In this document: one piece after another, positions 48,401 through 57,300 of the stretch | Numbering within the stretch: the stretch's first letter is position 1 | How the letters are laid out: the number at the start of each line of letters is the position of its first letter | NCBI RefSeq assembly: GCF_011397635.1 | Contig: NC_064756.1 | Span: 18,504,907-18,568,906 of the forward strand | Source of the DNA: Epinephelus fuscoguttatus | Taxonomy: Eukaryota; Chordata; Actinopteri; Perciformes; Serranidae | DNA length: 64,000 bases | Reading direction: 5' to 3' | Made by a program: the position numbers and the translations under genes | Notes under the pieces: model-generated | The model's database searches: none | Told to the model about the DNA's origin: nothing | Seen by the model: the letters and a program-made list of their open reading frames with translations, nothing else

Positions 48401-49979
48401 ACAGTGACGTGGGAGGGAAGCAGCGGCTAGTCAGTCCTTCAGCGATTCTCTCGTAAGTCGGCCCGTTCTTCACCGTCACCGTCATCTGACGGTTAATGGC
48501 CTCTTCATTTGCAAGGACAAGGAGGGCGCGCAATTCCTTGTCTACCCAGTTGCTCATCTTTACAGTGTCTGTCAGGTTTGCGTTTCCCTCTTGCTACTAG
48601 CTGCTCACTAATTCCTGCTATCAGCTGTTTCCTATTTATCCACCACCAGTGGGTCACACATGCGGCATCATCAACAGTTCCTCCCACAAGTCATCAACAG
48701 CCCCTCCCGTTGTGGAAGGCCACCTCGGTCTGTTTAAACTAAAGGGATCCGCCAATATGGCTACCCTACGAGGCGGAAAATTGGGCACCTTGGATCAACT
48801 CACCAATCCGGCTCTGTGTGTCTAAACGCTTGCAGCTTGCCGGCAAAACGGCCCAACATTCGTGGAAAATCTGGCAGTGTAAAAGGAGCTAATGTTGCAG
48901 ACCAAGTACACCCTCTTATAGCACTCCACAATGGCAGATGCCCCATAAACCTGCTCAGGAGTGGCTGAAGGAACGTGACAAAAAGTTCAAGGTGTCCTGG
49001 CCTCCAGATTCCCCAGATCCCAATCCGATCGAGCATCCATGTAAGGTGCAGGTACCCCACGTCACAACCCCCAGGACTCAAAGGATTGCCGCCAACGCCC
49101 TGGTGCCAGACTCAGCGGGACATCCCCAGAGGTCCTGTGTGCATGTGCTGACATGACAGAGACCCCACCGTGGATCGTACTCAGCTCTGACCTGTCGAGG
49201 CATGGACACATGACCTCTGGCTTACTGGGATGTCCCATAGATGCTTGATTGGATTGGGATGTGGAGAATTTTGAGGGCAGGTCGATGCATTGAGCTCTTT
49301 GTCACGTTTGTCATACCATTCCTGGGGGGCACTGTCAGTGGGAAGTGCCATTGTCACGAGAGGGTGAACTAGATCTCCAACAGTGTTTGGGTGGGCAGTG
49401 TGTGTCAGGTAGCATTCACATGAATGCCAGAACCTAGCAGCACCTGTTACATCTTACGATACTCACTATACCTTTCGGTGATTTTAATGTGGCTGATTCC
49501 TGTTTCTTTTTAGTAGTAAAACAACTGGTAGTCAGCTATAACATGCTGTATTTGACCTGGTGGGCAAATTCAAATTCTTCTTTTTCACTGTCTCTTTATT
49601 GCTAAGTCTGGAGAAAGCTAAATCCAAATCACCAGACTGCAGTTTTGAGTTGAGCCTGCACTCTTGTCAGACTTTATCTAACAAAAATGATTAAGTTAAA
49701 TGTTCACAGACTTTAATTTGAATTCTTCCCCCCGTCTCATCCTTCCCTCTCTCTTGGCAGCATTTCCCGGCTGTGAGCGGGGCCTTCATGGATTCTCCGT
49801 ACAATGGCAACACGTCCCTGCAGACGTCCACCTCCAACCTCAACACCGGCTACTCTCGACCCTCTGAAGCAGAGGATGATGGGAAAGTGTCCAGTGACAC
49901 CATCTGGCTGTGGATCGCTGTGCTGGCAACCATCGGCAACATAGTGGTGGTGGCCGTGGTTTGTGCCTGTGCCTTCTGA
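25467..49979 (+). CDS. c14orf132: C14orf132-like single-pass membrane microprotein, two coding exons
   Basis: Exon 1 is 25467-25493 (MELSLMAAQ, then GTAAGG); exon 2 is 49761-49979, after CTCTCTTGGCAG. Both junctions are phase 0 and give 81 residues. Human C14orf132, 83 residues, shares the same start pattern (Met, acidic, Leu, Ser, then MAAQ), the GAFMDSP block (here residues 16-22) and a C-terminal membrane segment with LWIAV-ATIGNIVVV (here 59-73). Only four residues differ in that core type of hydrophobic block. The middle (23-55) is Ser/Thr/Asn-rich and variable. The very short C-terminus past the membrane span suggests a tail-anchored or Nout protein; topology is not determined. The human protein is well conserved but of unknown function. 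The intron (25494-49760) is about 24.3 kb and filled with repeats. Confidence 0.92.
25494..27565. other. First part of the large C14orf132-like intron
   Basis: Unique-looking A+T-rich DNA with no exon that I can support. A T run lies at 26777-26793. Conserved non-coding elements cannot be judged without alignment. Confidence 0.5.
27566..27717 (+). repeat. Repeat fragment R1, first copy
   Basis: The sequence ggagaaacacagatttttaa, 'catgaaactgctttattcagc' and 'gataattcagctcttggtaaaaacctcctgaa' recurs at 29005-29125 with the same order and orientation. The two copies flank the transposon at 27718-28927. Confidence 0.6.
27718..28927 (+). mobile_element. Family T DNA transposon with long inverted ends, Harbinger-like
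   Basis: The left end gggcccttattcacaaagat and the right end (reverse complement gggctctattcacaaagaat) form a terminal inverted repeat, and the matching extends inward irregularly. Sub-terminal regions are rich in 'cttaag/ctaac' motifs. The centre holds a broken Myb/SANT-like frame (28282-28610), a gene type carried by Harbinger elements. No transposase was found, so it could only move in trans. A clean target duplication was not seen at either edge. Confidence 0.65.
28282..28610 (+). pseudogene. Broken Myb/SANT-like DNA-binding protein of the transposon
   Basis: A frame from ATG 28282 reads MTKTTNEMEKKRTRKPN, then stop, TEEQCLLLAQLVEENK, then stop, and on through a segment with QTWERIARQINASLPLL before a third stop. 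The pattern of a basic N-terminus, TEEQ.LLAQLVEENK and W..IARQ.NA fits the Myb/SANT-like domain of NAIF1-type and Harbinger-associated proteins. Three in-frame stops (TAG, TGA, TGA) show it is dead. Confidence 0.6.
29005..29125 (+). repeat. Repeat fragment R1, second copy
   Basis: Matches 27566-27717 (gagaaacactgatttttaac, 'catgaaactgctttaatcagc', 'gataattcagctccccataaatacctcct'). It runs directly on towards the foldback at 29241, so the foldback and R1 may belong to one larger repeat. Confidence 0.6.
29241..29757. repeat. Foldback element with arms of about 150 bp
   Basis: The arm at 29241-29399 and the arm at 29606-29757 are inverted copies. For example, 'ggcagcccaggctccgcaaatggcaac' on the left pairs with 'gttgccattagcggagcctgggctgcc' on the right, and 'acatgtcctctgga' pairs with 'tcagaggacatgt'. 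The arms continue outward to 'cttcctaagc'/'cttaggaag'. The loop is about 206 bases and G+C-richer than the arms. It looks like a foldback MITE and would form a long hairpin in RNA. Confidence 0.8.
29758..31239. other. Intron stretch with no supported feature
   Basis: A+T-rich intron of the C14orf132-like gene with short repeated phrases (for example, 'ctgtccagctga' at 29947 and 30236). No exon or RNA gene recognised. Confidence 0.45.
31240..31283. repeat. (TTTAA)n microsatellite
   Basis: About eight repeats of a 5-base TTTAA unit in a row inside the large intron. Confidence 0.9.
31600..31920. repeat. Possible interspersed repeat
   Basis: Phrases such as 'tctgtggacagacttttgatcac' and 'caatgaaggctgagttggatgtgg' resemble a repeat type seen in fish genomes. 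Ends not defined. Confidence 0.3.
32153..32300. repeat. (CTTAT)n and related pentamer-rich tract
   Basis: Starts with several 'atctt' units, then drifts through 'ccaca', 'atgtt' and 'acctt' variants across about 150 bases. Open frames here are composition artefacts. Confidence 0.85.
32430..32795 (+). repeat. tRNA-derived SINE, family A, plus-strand copy
   Basis: The head 'ggtcagcaaggtgctgcagtg' and B-box-like 'ctggttcaaacctcgg' (about 32479-32494) are diverged but recognisable. The body matches the 22640-23031 copy (tttgcatgttctccccgtgt, agctgggataggctccagc). The tail reads 'ggataagcggttatgg' followed by (AATG)n to 32795. Confidence 0.8.
32796..34557. other. Intron stretch with no supported feature
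   Basis: A+T-rich DNA in the C14orf132-like intron. No exon, RNA gene or defined repeat recognised. Confidence 0.45.
34558..35672. repeat. Pyrimidine-rich interspersed repeat, split by a nested MITE
   Basis: Same family as 4140-4672: C/T-rich text ('cctgctttccctgtgtttttcc', 'ctgcctgcctctgacctg') and the shared ending ctgcatttgggttc near 35637-35650, preceded by 'aataaaggtcattacc'. The element at 35003-35367 interrupts it, so this repeat is older than the MITE. Confidence 0.55.
35003..35367. mobile_element. hAT-type MITE, 365 bp, with 8-bp target duplication
   Basis: The left end is tagggctgccac and the right end, reverse complemented, is taggactgccac (11 of 12 match). Sub-terminal copies of gattagtcgacta occur at both sides. 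The flanks are gtgtgtgt at 34995-35002 and gtgtgtgt at 35368-35375, fitting an 8-bp hAT duplication, though a (GT)n target makes that less decisive. No coding capacity. Confidence 0.8.
35673..36000. other. Intron stretch with no supported feature
   Basis: Short unique-looking sequence between the pyrimidine-rich repeat and the minisatellite. Confidence 0.4.
36001..36270. repeat. 25-bp minisatellite, about 11 units
   Basis: The unit is agatctgccgaccccttctgcatca with a second version ending 'actccctctgtggca'. The two versions mostly alternate. Every well-kept unit carries an AGATCT site. As 25 is not a multiple of three, the open frames that cross it are accidental. Confidence 0.92.
36361..36417. 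repeat. (CA)n microsatellite
   Basis: A perfect AC tract of about 57 bases, 90 bases past the minisatellite. A G/T tract lies at 36583-36605. Confidence 0.95.
37640..38400. repeat. Two copies of a fish interspersed repeat
   Basis: The phrase 'caactatcagatggattgccatcaa' (37660) and 'gctattggatggattgccatgac' (38075) start similar texts, each followed by 'acagtcat/acagacatttatgg' and further on by 'atagcgccaccagcaggtc' (37729) or 'gctagcattttagcatgctag' (38310). A third piece lies at 16660. Confidence 0.45.
38401..40679. other. Intron stretch, low-complexity patches
   Basis: (TCTC)n at 38600-38625, CA/GT-rich DNA at 39110-39360 and purine-rich DNA at 39580-39990. Frames in these patches are compositional. 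No exon recognised. Confidence 0.5.
40680..40860 (+). repeat. Degenerate tRNA-derived SINE
   Basis: The head 'ctggtgactcagcaggctgag' (A-box-like) and 'tgttggttcaaatctgattt' (B-box-like, about 40731-40750) are correctly spaced. The 3' part 'tggtgaagggcaagtttaag' resembles the end of family B. It accounts for part of the 209-codon antisense frame here. Confidence 0.5.
40861..43489. other. Intron stretch with homopolymers and no supported gene
   Basis: A T run at 41206-41229, a CA tract at 41280-41298 and an A run at 42459-42479. No exon recognised on either strand. Confidence 0.5.
43490..43960. repeat. Possible interspersed repeat
   Basis: Text such as 'gcccatagagcaagcgcaccag', 'taagtctgtggggaaaaaatagg' and 'ggccacatgacgtcacctgagg' looks like a repeat type in fish. 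A (CTGT)n tract follows at about 43977-43997. Ends uncertain. Confidence 0.3.
43998..45989. other. Intron stretch with no supported feature
   Basis: Contains a 139-codon plus-strand frame (45553-45972) with no recognisable domain and A+T-driven composition. No exon supported. Confidence 0.4.
45990..46440. repeat. Possible interspersed repeat
   Basis: Phrases 'taggtttagaaaaagaaactttg' and 'cactaggttaaggttaggaaatc' are typical of short non-autonomous fish repeats. Ends not defined. Confidence 0.35.
46441..48347. other. Intron stretch with no supported feature
   Basis: No exon or clear repeat. Around 47800-47960 the sequence is unique-looking and could be conserved non-coding DNA, which cannot be tested here. 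Confidence 0.4.
48348..48760 (-). pseudogene. Transposon-derived Myb/SANT-like (trihelix) fragment
   Basis: On the minus strand from ATG 48557 the frame reads MSNWVDKELRALLVLANEEA, later PTYERIAEGLTS. The W-x-x-x-E..ALL...EE and YE-I...L pattern fits the Myb_DNA-bind_4-like domain carried by fish DNA transposons. After about 45 codons the similarity is lost and the frame stops at 48348. Only one domain half remains. Confidence 0.5.
48900..49500 (+). pseudogene. Tc1/mariner-type transposase remnant
   Basis: A plus-strand frame in 48938-49100 contains AQEWLKERDKKFKV followed by SWPPDSPDPNPIEH, which is the W-P-x-x-SPDLNPIEH block in the catalytic domain of Tc1-like transposases. It is cut by stops and frameshifts. 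The end near 49475-49500, 'ggtgattttaatgtggctgatt', resembles the 3' end of these fish elements. Dead copy just 5' of the last C14orf132-like exon. Confidence 0.65.
49761..49979 (+). CDS. c14orf132: Terminal coding exon of the C14orf132-like gene
   Basis: This exon encodes 72 of the 81 residues. It begins HFPAVSGAFMDSP directly after the acceptor and ends IGNIVVVAVVCACAF-stop (TGA 49977-49979). G+C content is clearly above the flanks. The cysteines at residues 77 and 79 near the end of the membrane span are a local feature; I recall the human end as lacking them. Confidence 0.92.
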   Translation, partial: HFPAVSGAFMDSPYNGNTSLQTSTSNLNTGYSRPSEAEDDGKVSSDTIWLWIAVLATIGNIVVVAVVCACAF

Positions 49980-51480
49980 CAAGATGGACGAGTGGAGCAG
50001 AAACCCTGCTGCTGTTGGATGATGGGAAACCTTGTATATCCTGAAAATATATTTTTCTTCGGAGATGTTGTAATATAGCCTTACTTTTAGATTAGATTTT
50101 TGAAGAGTTTTAAAGAGGAATTTGCATGGGATTCTTCATTCACATGCTTTTCACAATTCTTTTTTCAGCAAATTAAAGAGTAAAAATATCAAACTGCAGT
50201 TACAGTGGGAAACACAAAAGTCTTTTATTTATTCATGAGACTGAAATAATTATCTGACAGAGACACAACTGTATCTGACTCTTTCTGTTTGATTCTACAG
50301 TGAAACAATGTTAAAAGAAAACCCCCGAATTAAGTTTAAACATAACATGGAGTCACATCAAGGGACTTTTAGGATGGCTACTGATGCAGATCTTACTTAA
50401 AATACTGGATGCCGACCTCATATTGACCAAAAAAGACCACACACAGATGGATATCTTGCATGAATATACTTTGCGGCACATTTTATCAAACCAGCGTGAC
50501 AGCTTTCCAGCCTACAGATCACTTATAAATCAAACCATGTCACTGTTATGTTGCCCTGAATCGTTTAAACACGTAACAGCTTGAGTTATAGTAGACACCT
50601 TGCTTACCATGGACTACTTTACTCCAATATTACATAAAAAACATGTCCTATGTCACCCATTTTTCATTGCCGTCCTGGTATATGACCTGGAAATAACAAC
50701 AGTCTAACACTTAAACCACACATGGCAAAGTAAACAGCTCCTTAAACACTTAAGAACAGTTGAACTACAATCAGAACAGCTTGTCCTCAGGTTTGCCCTT
50801 TATGGTCTGAGACTCTAAATGGGTCACAGCAATGTTTATTTAAGCCTCAATGTGAGTGCAAAATTAACATGCTTTTTTAAATCAGCCTCTGTCCTGAAGC
50901 AAAATGCTAAATTTATTCATTCTGGATGCCAGGCTGAAAAAAAACAGCACTGGCTTTAACATATTAGTACTATACTTGCCAATGGTCAGCTGGTTACGCA
51001 AGCCACGCTGGTGTTATGTAAACCCGTTCAGTCCTGGTTACACCACAGGCTCAGCAGAGGTCAGAAGGATTAGACAAGATCATAGCTTGATATCTTTGTG
51101 GGATCAGGAGCCAGAAAGAGATCCACAGTTGAAGCTTGTCAATGACATGTAGTGTGCGTGACTGTGGGATTTAGTCGTTAGAGAGGCCAGAGGTTTGAGC
51201 CCTGTAACATTCCGATGATGCTCGAACAAAGCGCTGAACTCCAACCTGTATTGTCTGTGCTGTTCTTTTCTGTTCTGTTATTTTTATTTTTACATTTTCA
51301 GCACCCATTGTATTTAGTTGACTAATTCTGAATACTCTGACCACTAAGAGGAATCTGCCATTCACTCAGCCCTGCCCTCCCCTTACATACTGTTCCTCTG
51401 CCTGTCAAGCTTTCTGTCATTGCAGTCAGTAGGTGTATTTCCATTCACCTCTTTTTATGCACAATTTTCATTTGCAAAAA
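49980..51480 (+). other. 3' untranslated region of the C14orf132-like gene (extent uncertain)
   Basis: Non-coding A+T-rich sequence after the stop. ATTAAA at 50172-50177 is the first poly(A)-signal-like hexamer. A later AATAAA is at 51526-51531. Which is used is not known. Confidence 0.45.
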
Positions 51481-51781
51481 ATCTTAAAATATTGCAAAAA
51501 AAAAAAAGAGAAGATGTTGAAAGGGAATAAATGATGACGCACTGAAATTGCAAACGCTACAGCAGGCTCTATTTGTTGTCTCTGGATCACAAAAAAAAAA
51601 AAAAAACGTTAAAAAAAAATTAACGATGATTAATCATGCTCCGTGGTGCCTTTTGACCCGGGGCATCATTGAAGGTCACGTTTGTCACATGATGGAGGCA
51701 GATGAGATGACCCTGCTCGGCCCGTGAATTAAACATGTCCATTTAAAAAAATGCCCAGATGGAACTGTTGATAGGAGCACC

Positions 51782-51907
51782 TTTCGCTGCAATTCCTGCA
51801 GTAAGGAATTTTCATACTATCGTAGTACTTCAATCCTAAAATATCACCTCAACCCAAAGCATTTAGCAGCAGGCCCGGAGGTCCAAGCTAGCACAGCCTA
51901 CCTGTGA
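51782..51907 (+). pseudogene. BED-type zinc finger fragment of a hAT transposon
   Basis: One frame reads FRCNSCSKEFSYYRSTSILK, then YHLNPKH and on to a stop at 51905-51907. Two cysteines (CxxC), the SYY.STS.LK.HL core and the H-x4-H pair are intact, so this is a BED/C2H2-like finger as found at the N-terminus of hAT transposases. Upstream and downstream frames are broken. 'tgacagccctac' near 52095-52107 could be the hAT right end. Confidence 0.55.
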
Positions 51908-53559
51908 CCGACTAACTTAGTCCCTTGCAAAACTGATTGCAATGGACTGCAGACCAGTTTCAGTGGTAGAAGACCGGGGAGACAAAATCCAGCAGCTTTA
52001 CCACGACACATCTGCCAAAATTAATTTGAATTGAAAAAAAACTTAATAATAATTTGAACTGAATTTAATTAATTAGATTTTTTTTTTACTCCATTGACAG
52101 CCCTACTTTGGATGTTTTACACACACGGCTGTTACCAGAACTCTTCACATAGCGAGGGCGCGTTTGTAATATTAGTTCTTCAGAACTCTCTCTTTCCATT
52201 GTACAGTGTGCTCTCCATTATAAACCCATTATTTTCTTTAATTTGAGGTCTGACTGGCTGCTCTTTATTCACGTCGTCTCATTGCACCCCTCCCCCCTGC
52301 AATGTTTTAATGGCACTTTACTGGAGGATTAACACTACCTACTGTTTATCTCAATGACCCAACTCCCATTATATTTACATAACAGTAATAGATGGAAGAC
52401 TGCATAATTTGTGCTACATTTGGATGGAAATCCTACTATTGATAACAATAGCAGATATAAGGCTTGGAATTCTTAGTGATTTGTTTTAAAATGCATCTTT
52501 AATTTAAGACAAAGGTAGACAAAAGCAGGCTTCTCATCTCTGGCTGATGAGCATTGATTTTGCAGGTTGAAATGACAACTATCACCCACAGACCTCCGCT
52601 GTACCTAGCTAGCTAACTTGTGAAGCTAGTTGTAAAAGGAGAACCCTATGAAAGGGCTTCAGATATGTACTTGATGTCGTGCTAAAGGACTGAGGCTAAA
52701 GCTGTGTGCCCCCACAAAAGTCACCATCTAATTGTAGAACATAGAAGTAAAGAAAGTGAAACACCAATTACTGAAAGCCCATGACCAAAACTTCCTTTTT
52801 CATTTCCATTAGTTGATATGTCTTTCTAGTGTCCACAAACATCCACACTGATAGCTAATTTAAAAACTCCAGTTCATCTGACACGCATGTCTTGCATTGA
52901 AGAAACTGTAGCATCCTTAAAAAGCACAGAGGAACCAAAGCTCCATTTAGAAAGGAGCAGGGCTCAGCTGTGATTGAGCAGTGATTTGTTGAAATTTAAC
53001 AAGCAAGGAAGGTTACGCAGGGGCATCTCTTTCTGTCAGGGCTACTCTTTCCCCATTATAAGAATAAATGCATCATTAAAAAGGGTAGTGCCATTCGCTT
53101 TCAACTCCCCTCAAATCACTGTGAGATTGTTAGTCAGGAGATGAAATCTCATAAAGCTATAGGGAGGAGGAAGGAGTGGGAGAAGAAGAGGAGGAGAGAG
53201 GACATGGAGTGCAGAATGAGAAGGATGAGGGTAGATCAGGTCACACAGGAGGTCAAAAAGTAAATGTGGGGAGGAAACTATGAAACTGGAATGTTGCGGA
53301 GGACTCAAACCATACTCTTGTTGATCACTGTGTTGCATTCTTTGTGTGTCTGCAGTTTGGTGCTTGGCACAGAGTGGGTTTTTGGCTAAAAACAGCAGCC
53401 TGCTGTGACTGAAAATGATGCTGACGATAGCGGAAAGTTAAGAGTTAAGAGTTAAAACAGTAACACTGTGGTCCAGAAAACCAGAACAACAAGCTGAAAG
53501 ACGCCACAAAACTGAGGGCAACTGCAGGGTGATCATTCTCTGTGAGGTCATCATCATGA
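51908..53559. other. Intergenic stretch with no supported gene
   Basis: A+T-rich DNA, a T run at 52078-52088 and a purine-rich patch at 53150-53280. No exon recognised. Confidence 0.45.
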
Positions 53560-53765
53560 GCGACCCCTTGAGTTGGAGTTATACTTGTGTGTCAGCTCTG
53601 TGCAGAGGTTACACCATAGCCTTCGCACATGGCCTACGCCATTGTGAGCATTTGTACTTGTGCTGTGGTGTGTCTGTGTCACTCTGCAGTTTGGCGTTGG
53701 GGTTTCTGTGAAGTGCTGTAAAGTTTAGTTTATTCAAAACACACTCAAAACACACATTAAACATG
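53560..53765. repeat. Harbinger-like element end
   Basis: The text 'gagttatacttgtgtgtcagc' followed by 'ctacgccattgtgagcatttgtacttgtg' resembles the ends of a common fish Harbinger-type repeat. It directly precedes the triplicated block at 53766. The other end was not found. Confidence 0.4.
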
Positions 53766-54392
53766 GCGTAACAGCAACATTTCAGACACAAGTACACAAA
53801 TCAGCTTCACTATTACTCGTAGCATTCACAGACAAAGCATTTGACTTTTGCTGGACACATTTTCCCCACAAATGCAACATGCTAATGTTTTTAGCACAAG
53901 CCTATGGCATTTTACATTGTATAAATTAGCCTATCAGCTATTGGACTTTTCCTCTACTCATATGAAGCCATGGACAAGAGCAACATTTACAAATTGAACG
54001 TTACAAAATTCTGCTCCATTACAACTCACAAGCTTCACTGACAAAACAACTATCTTATACTAAACACGTTTTTCCCACAAATATAACATGCTAACATTTT
54101 AAGCACAAGCCTATGGCATTTTACATTGTATAAATTAGCCTAGCAGCTAGCAGACTTTTCCTCTACTCATACGAGACCAGGGACAACAGCAACATTTAAC
54201 AAAGGTAACATTACATAATTTGGCTTCATTACAGTTCACAAGGTTCACTGACAAAACAACTGTCTTATACTAAACACGTTTTCCAAACAAATATAACATG
54301 CTAACATTATTAGCACAAGCCTATGGCATTTTACATTATATAAATTAGCCTAATGATGAGCGGAGCTTTCCTCTACTCAAATGAAGCCAGGA
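53766..54392. repeat. Tandem repeat of three units of about 209 bp
   Basis: The marker gcacaagcctatggcatttt occurs at about 53894, 54103 and 54313, spaced 209 and 210 bases. 'cagcaacattt'/'gagcaacattt' (53772, 53979, 54188) and 'ttcctctactca' recur in the same register. Units 2 and 3 are more alike than either is to unit 1. Confidence 0.88.
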
Positions 54393-57300
54393 TAAATTAC
54401 ACACAAGACTTAAAATGCTATTTTGTGGAGGCTTTACTGTCTTCACAACGTATTGTTAATTATCTGTGAAATTAAAGTTATAAAAGCTTCGTTTCCACTG
54501 AGGGAAATGGTTTCAGCTTACAAAAATAGACAAGAGGTCTGCGTCACTGTGACATGTAGTTATTTAGGGTGACATTAATCATGGTGGTGTCGCATCTGAA
54601 ACAGTTTTATTTTTTGCTGCTTAAATTTTTTTTAACTGTTTTAAAGGCAAGGACCAATAATTTTATTTGGTGTTTGGGACATCATCAGGCCATCACGTGT
54701 TATATGTAAAAACTAAGACATGTTAAAATGAAAACAGTCAGTAGCTGTACGCACTTCTGTATCTACTGCTGCCATTCACTGTCTCAAATGGTAACATATG
54801 AACACACTTTCCTGCATCATGTAGTTTTAACCCAGTCCAGTCAGAACAAATCAAGCAGCCAGTTTCCTCCACTACACACGTTTGTACATATACATGTGTT
54901 TGCACATGTATCTCACTATCTCAGCCTGTGTGAGCCGCGTCATCGTCCTGTCAGTCCTCAGCAGAGTAATGAGCTGTAATGCACTTCTCGGGCTTCCTGC
55001 CCAGTTTTCCCTTACCCCGCCTCCCTCGCTCGATTTCCCAGAGGGAAGTGTCCTCGGCGGCTATTCGAGCGGTCAGAGCAGATCGTATCTCTGTGGTTGA
55101 CTCTATTAGAAGATGATTTTACAGGCAGAATGGAGCTCCCTTCAGCCGTCAGAGGCGAAGAAAGAGTTTAAAGGAGCGGACGGAGAAAGAACTTGTAACA
55201 TTAGTCATCTGAGATAAAGAGTGGCAATGAAGGACACATGAAGTGAAAAGGAAGATGTGAGGAAAGATAATGAGGCAGGAAATCCTCATTTTCATTTTCC
55301 CCAGTACATTCACTCATGAAAACTGACAAGGAAAGGGACATTGTAGGGAGTGAGGAAATTAGTGGAGAGGATGGACACTGGGTTTGAGGGTACAAAGCTA
55401 GAATGGAGAGGACAGCGGTGACTTGAGGAGGATAATGTTTGACAAAAAATGGCATTGATAGTGGAGAATGGAAATGAATTGGTAAAGCAGGCACGCATGA
55501 GTATATAACAAGAGGGAAATCAGTGATGCAAGAAGAGTAAAGGGCACAGGTGTGACAGAGAGGAAAACAGGAGTCTAAGCATGTTGTTTTCATGTTGTTT
55601 GCTTTATGTGGCCCTGTTTTTTCTGCCCAATGAAGTGGCATATTGTTTTTTAATACTACAGAGTAAAGCTTAAAACTACAAATTCCAAACCAGGACTTTT
55701 ATTTCAGAACTCTAACAACCTCACTGTACACATTCACAATATTTACACTGCTGACACTGTGTTTGTGGTCCTTGTTTGGTCAGTTGAGGCTCAGGTGTCC
55801 ACTGTTCACCGCCACCTACAGTTTACCCCAACCAACTCCTTCAACCAACTCCAAACAGCAGCCAGTTTCTGTGGAAGCATGGACTTACAGTATCAACCAA
55901 TGCAATGCCATCAGTGTGATTCTACCTAATGATTCCAAGCTTTTGGATTCAGCCGTCTTCACGAAGAAGAAAGCATGAGCATCTGTTATTGTGGACAAGA
56001 CGATGTACAACACCCTCCAAACACATACCAGGGTGTCATTTTTTTTCCATCTTACACCATCATCGCCTGCCTGTGCAGTCACATGGAAGTGAAGGATAAC
56101 ATCTCCGCCCTGCTGTTCAACTCCAGATGCCTGTTAGCACCCCAGCAACCCCAGCCACTCAACCACCCAACCACCCAGAGGTGAGATATTAAGTACTGTA
56201 GATACCCCTGTGGTGCAGCCACCTTTGCTTTTATCTCCCAAGCAGCATTACTGCAACATCACTCATTGAAAGTGATGAGCCAGTCCGTCTGCAGCAAACA
56301 TTAGTCACCATGTGCCTTTCTGCGTACAATCATAATCTTTACTCATCCAAGAGATCATCCTCCCCTAGGGCAGGTTTCTTGTTCTTGCATTAAATGCATG
56401 ACGCACTCTGAAGGTAAATAAAGGAGACAGTCATGCCCACATGTTGCGGGAGAAATGACAAAACACACTTGTGTTGTTTTCAAGAGCTGTAGTTTAGTGA
56501 ATACATTTGAAGCAAAGTTATGTGTGTGAACTGCGCATGAGGAATTGAGACGTTGCACACTGAATCTTTAAAGTTTACAATAACAGAATTTAAAGGGAAC
56601 CTTTTTGCTTTGTTTCTTGTGATAGATGAGGTATCTTGCCATAGATTGCACTGATACATTCCCATGCAGTACTTTCAAGAACTGTAAGTGAAGAAAAACA
56701 ATTCCTCCATGCTGGATATGAACCCAAGGTGGCAGTATAACAAGCTAAATGAGCTAAGTGAACTGACAGAGGATCTGACCAGCAGGGAGTGCCTCTTTGA
56801 CTCTGAATACATCTCAGTAGTAAAGTTTTTCCTCTGTAATCCCAGTTTGGTATTGCTTCCTTTGAGGAATACAATTTACACTAGCTCAATTTTATCATTA
56901 GCTCCTTATCAAGTGTAGAATTAAGCACATTATTATTAATACTTTTATCATTTTGTTATTTAAAAACCATAGTATTCTTTGTAGTCTCTCTTTTGTGTCA
57001 CATTGTACACTCTGTTCTCTTCTTTCCACCTCTTCCTACCACAGCTTTCCTTTCATGCATGTGAAGCGCACCAGACCTTCAAGTCCACATTGTGAAACCC
57101 CTCCTCTGTGCACATAAACACACACTGCTCTCACCAGACCATCTCATCCTTCTATCTCAAGTCTCCTCTTTTATGTCACTTTTCCCCTCACTGGACATTT
57201 ATGTAACTCATCATTTACTTATGCTGTAACAGTGTGGTGTGTCAGAACCGTACATGGGGTTCACTTAAATGAAGACATGGTTGATGGTGATTTCTGAAAA

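Noticed and set aside
53111..53338. Open frame on the minus strand of a purine-rich patch
   Set aside because: Leu/Pro/Ser-rich from composition and no splice sites.
55201..55641. Open frame of 146 codons on the minus strand
   Set aside because: It is the complement of a purine-rich patch, rich in Ser/Pro/Leu as such patches always are.
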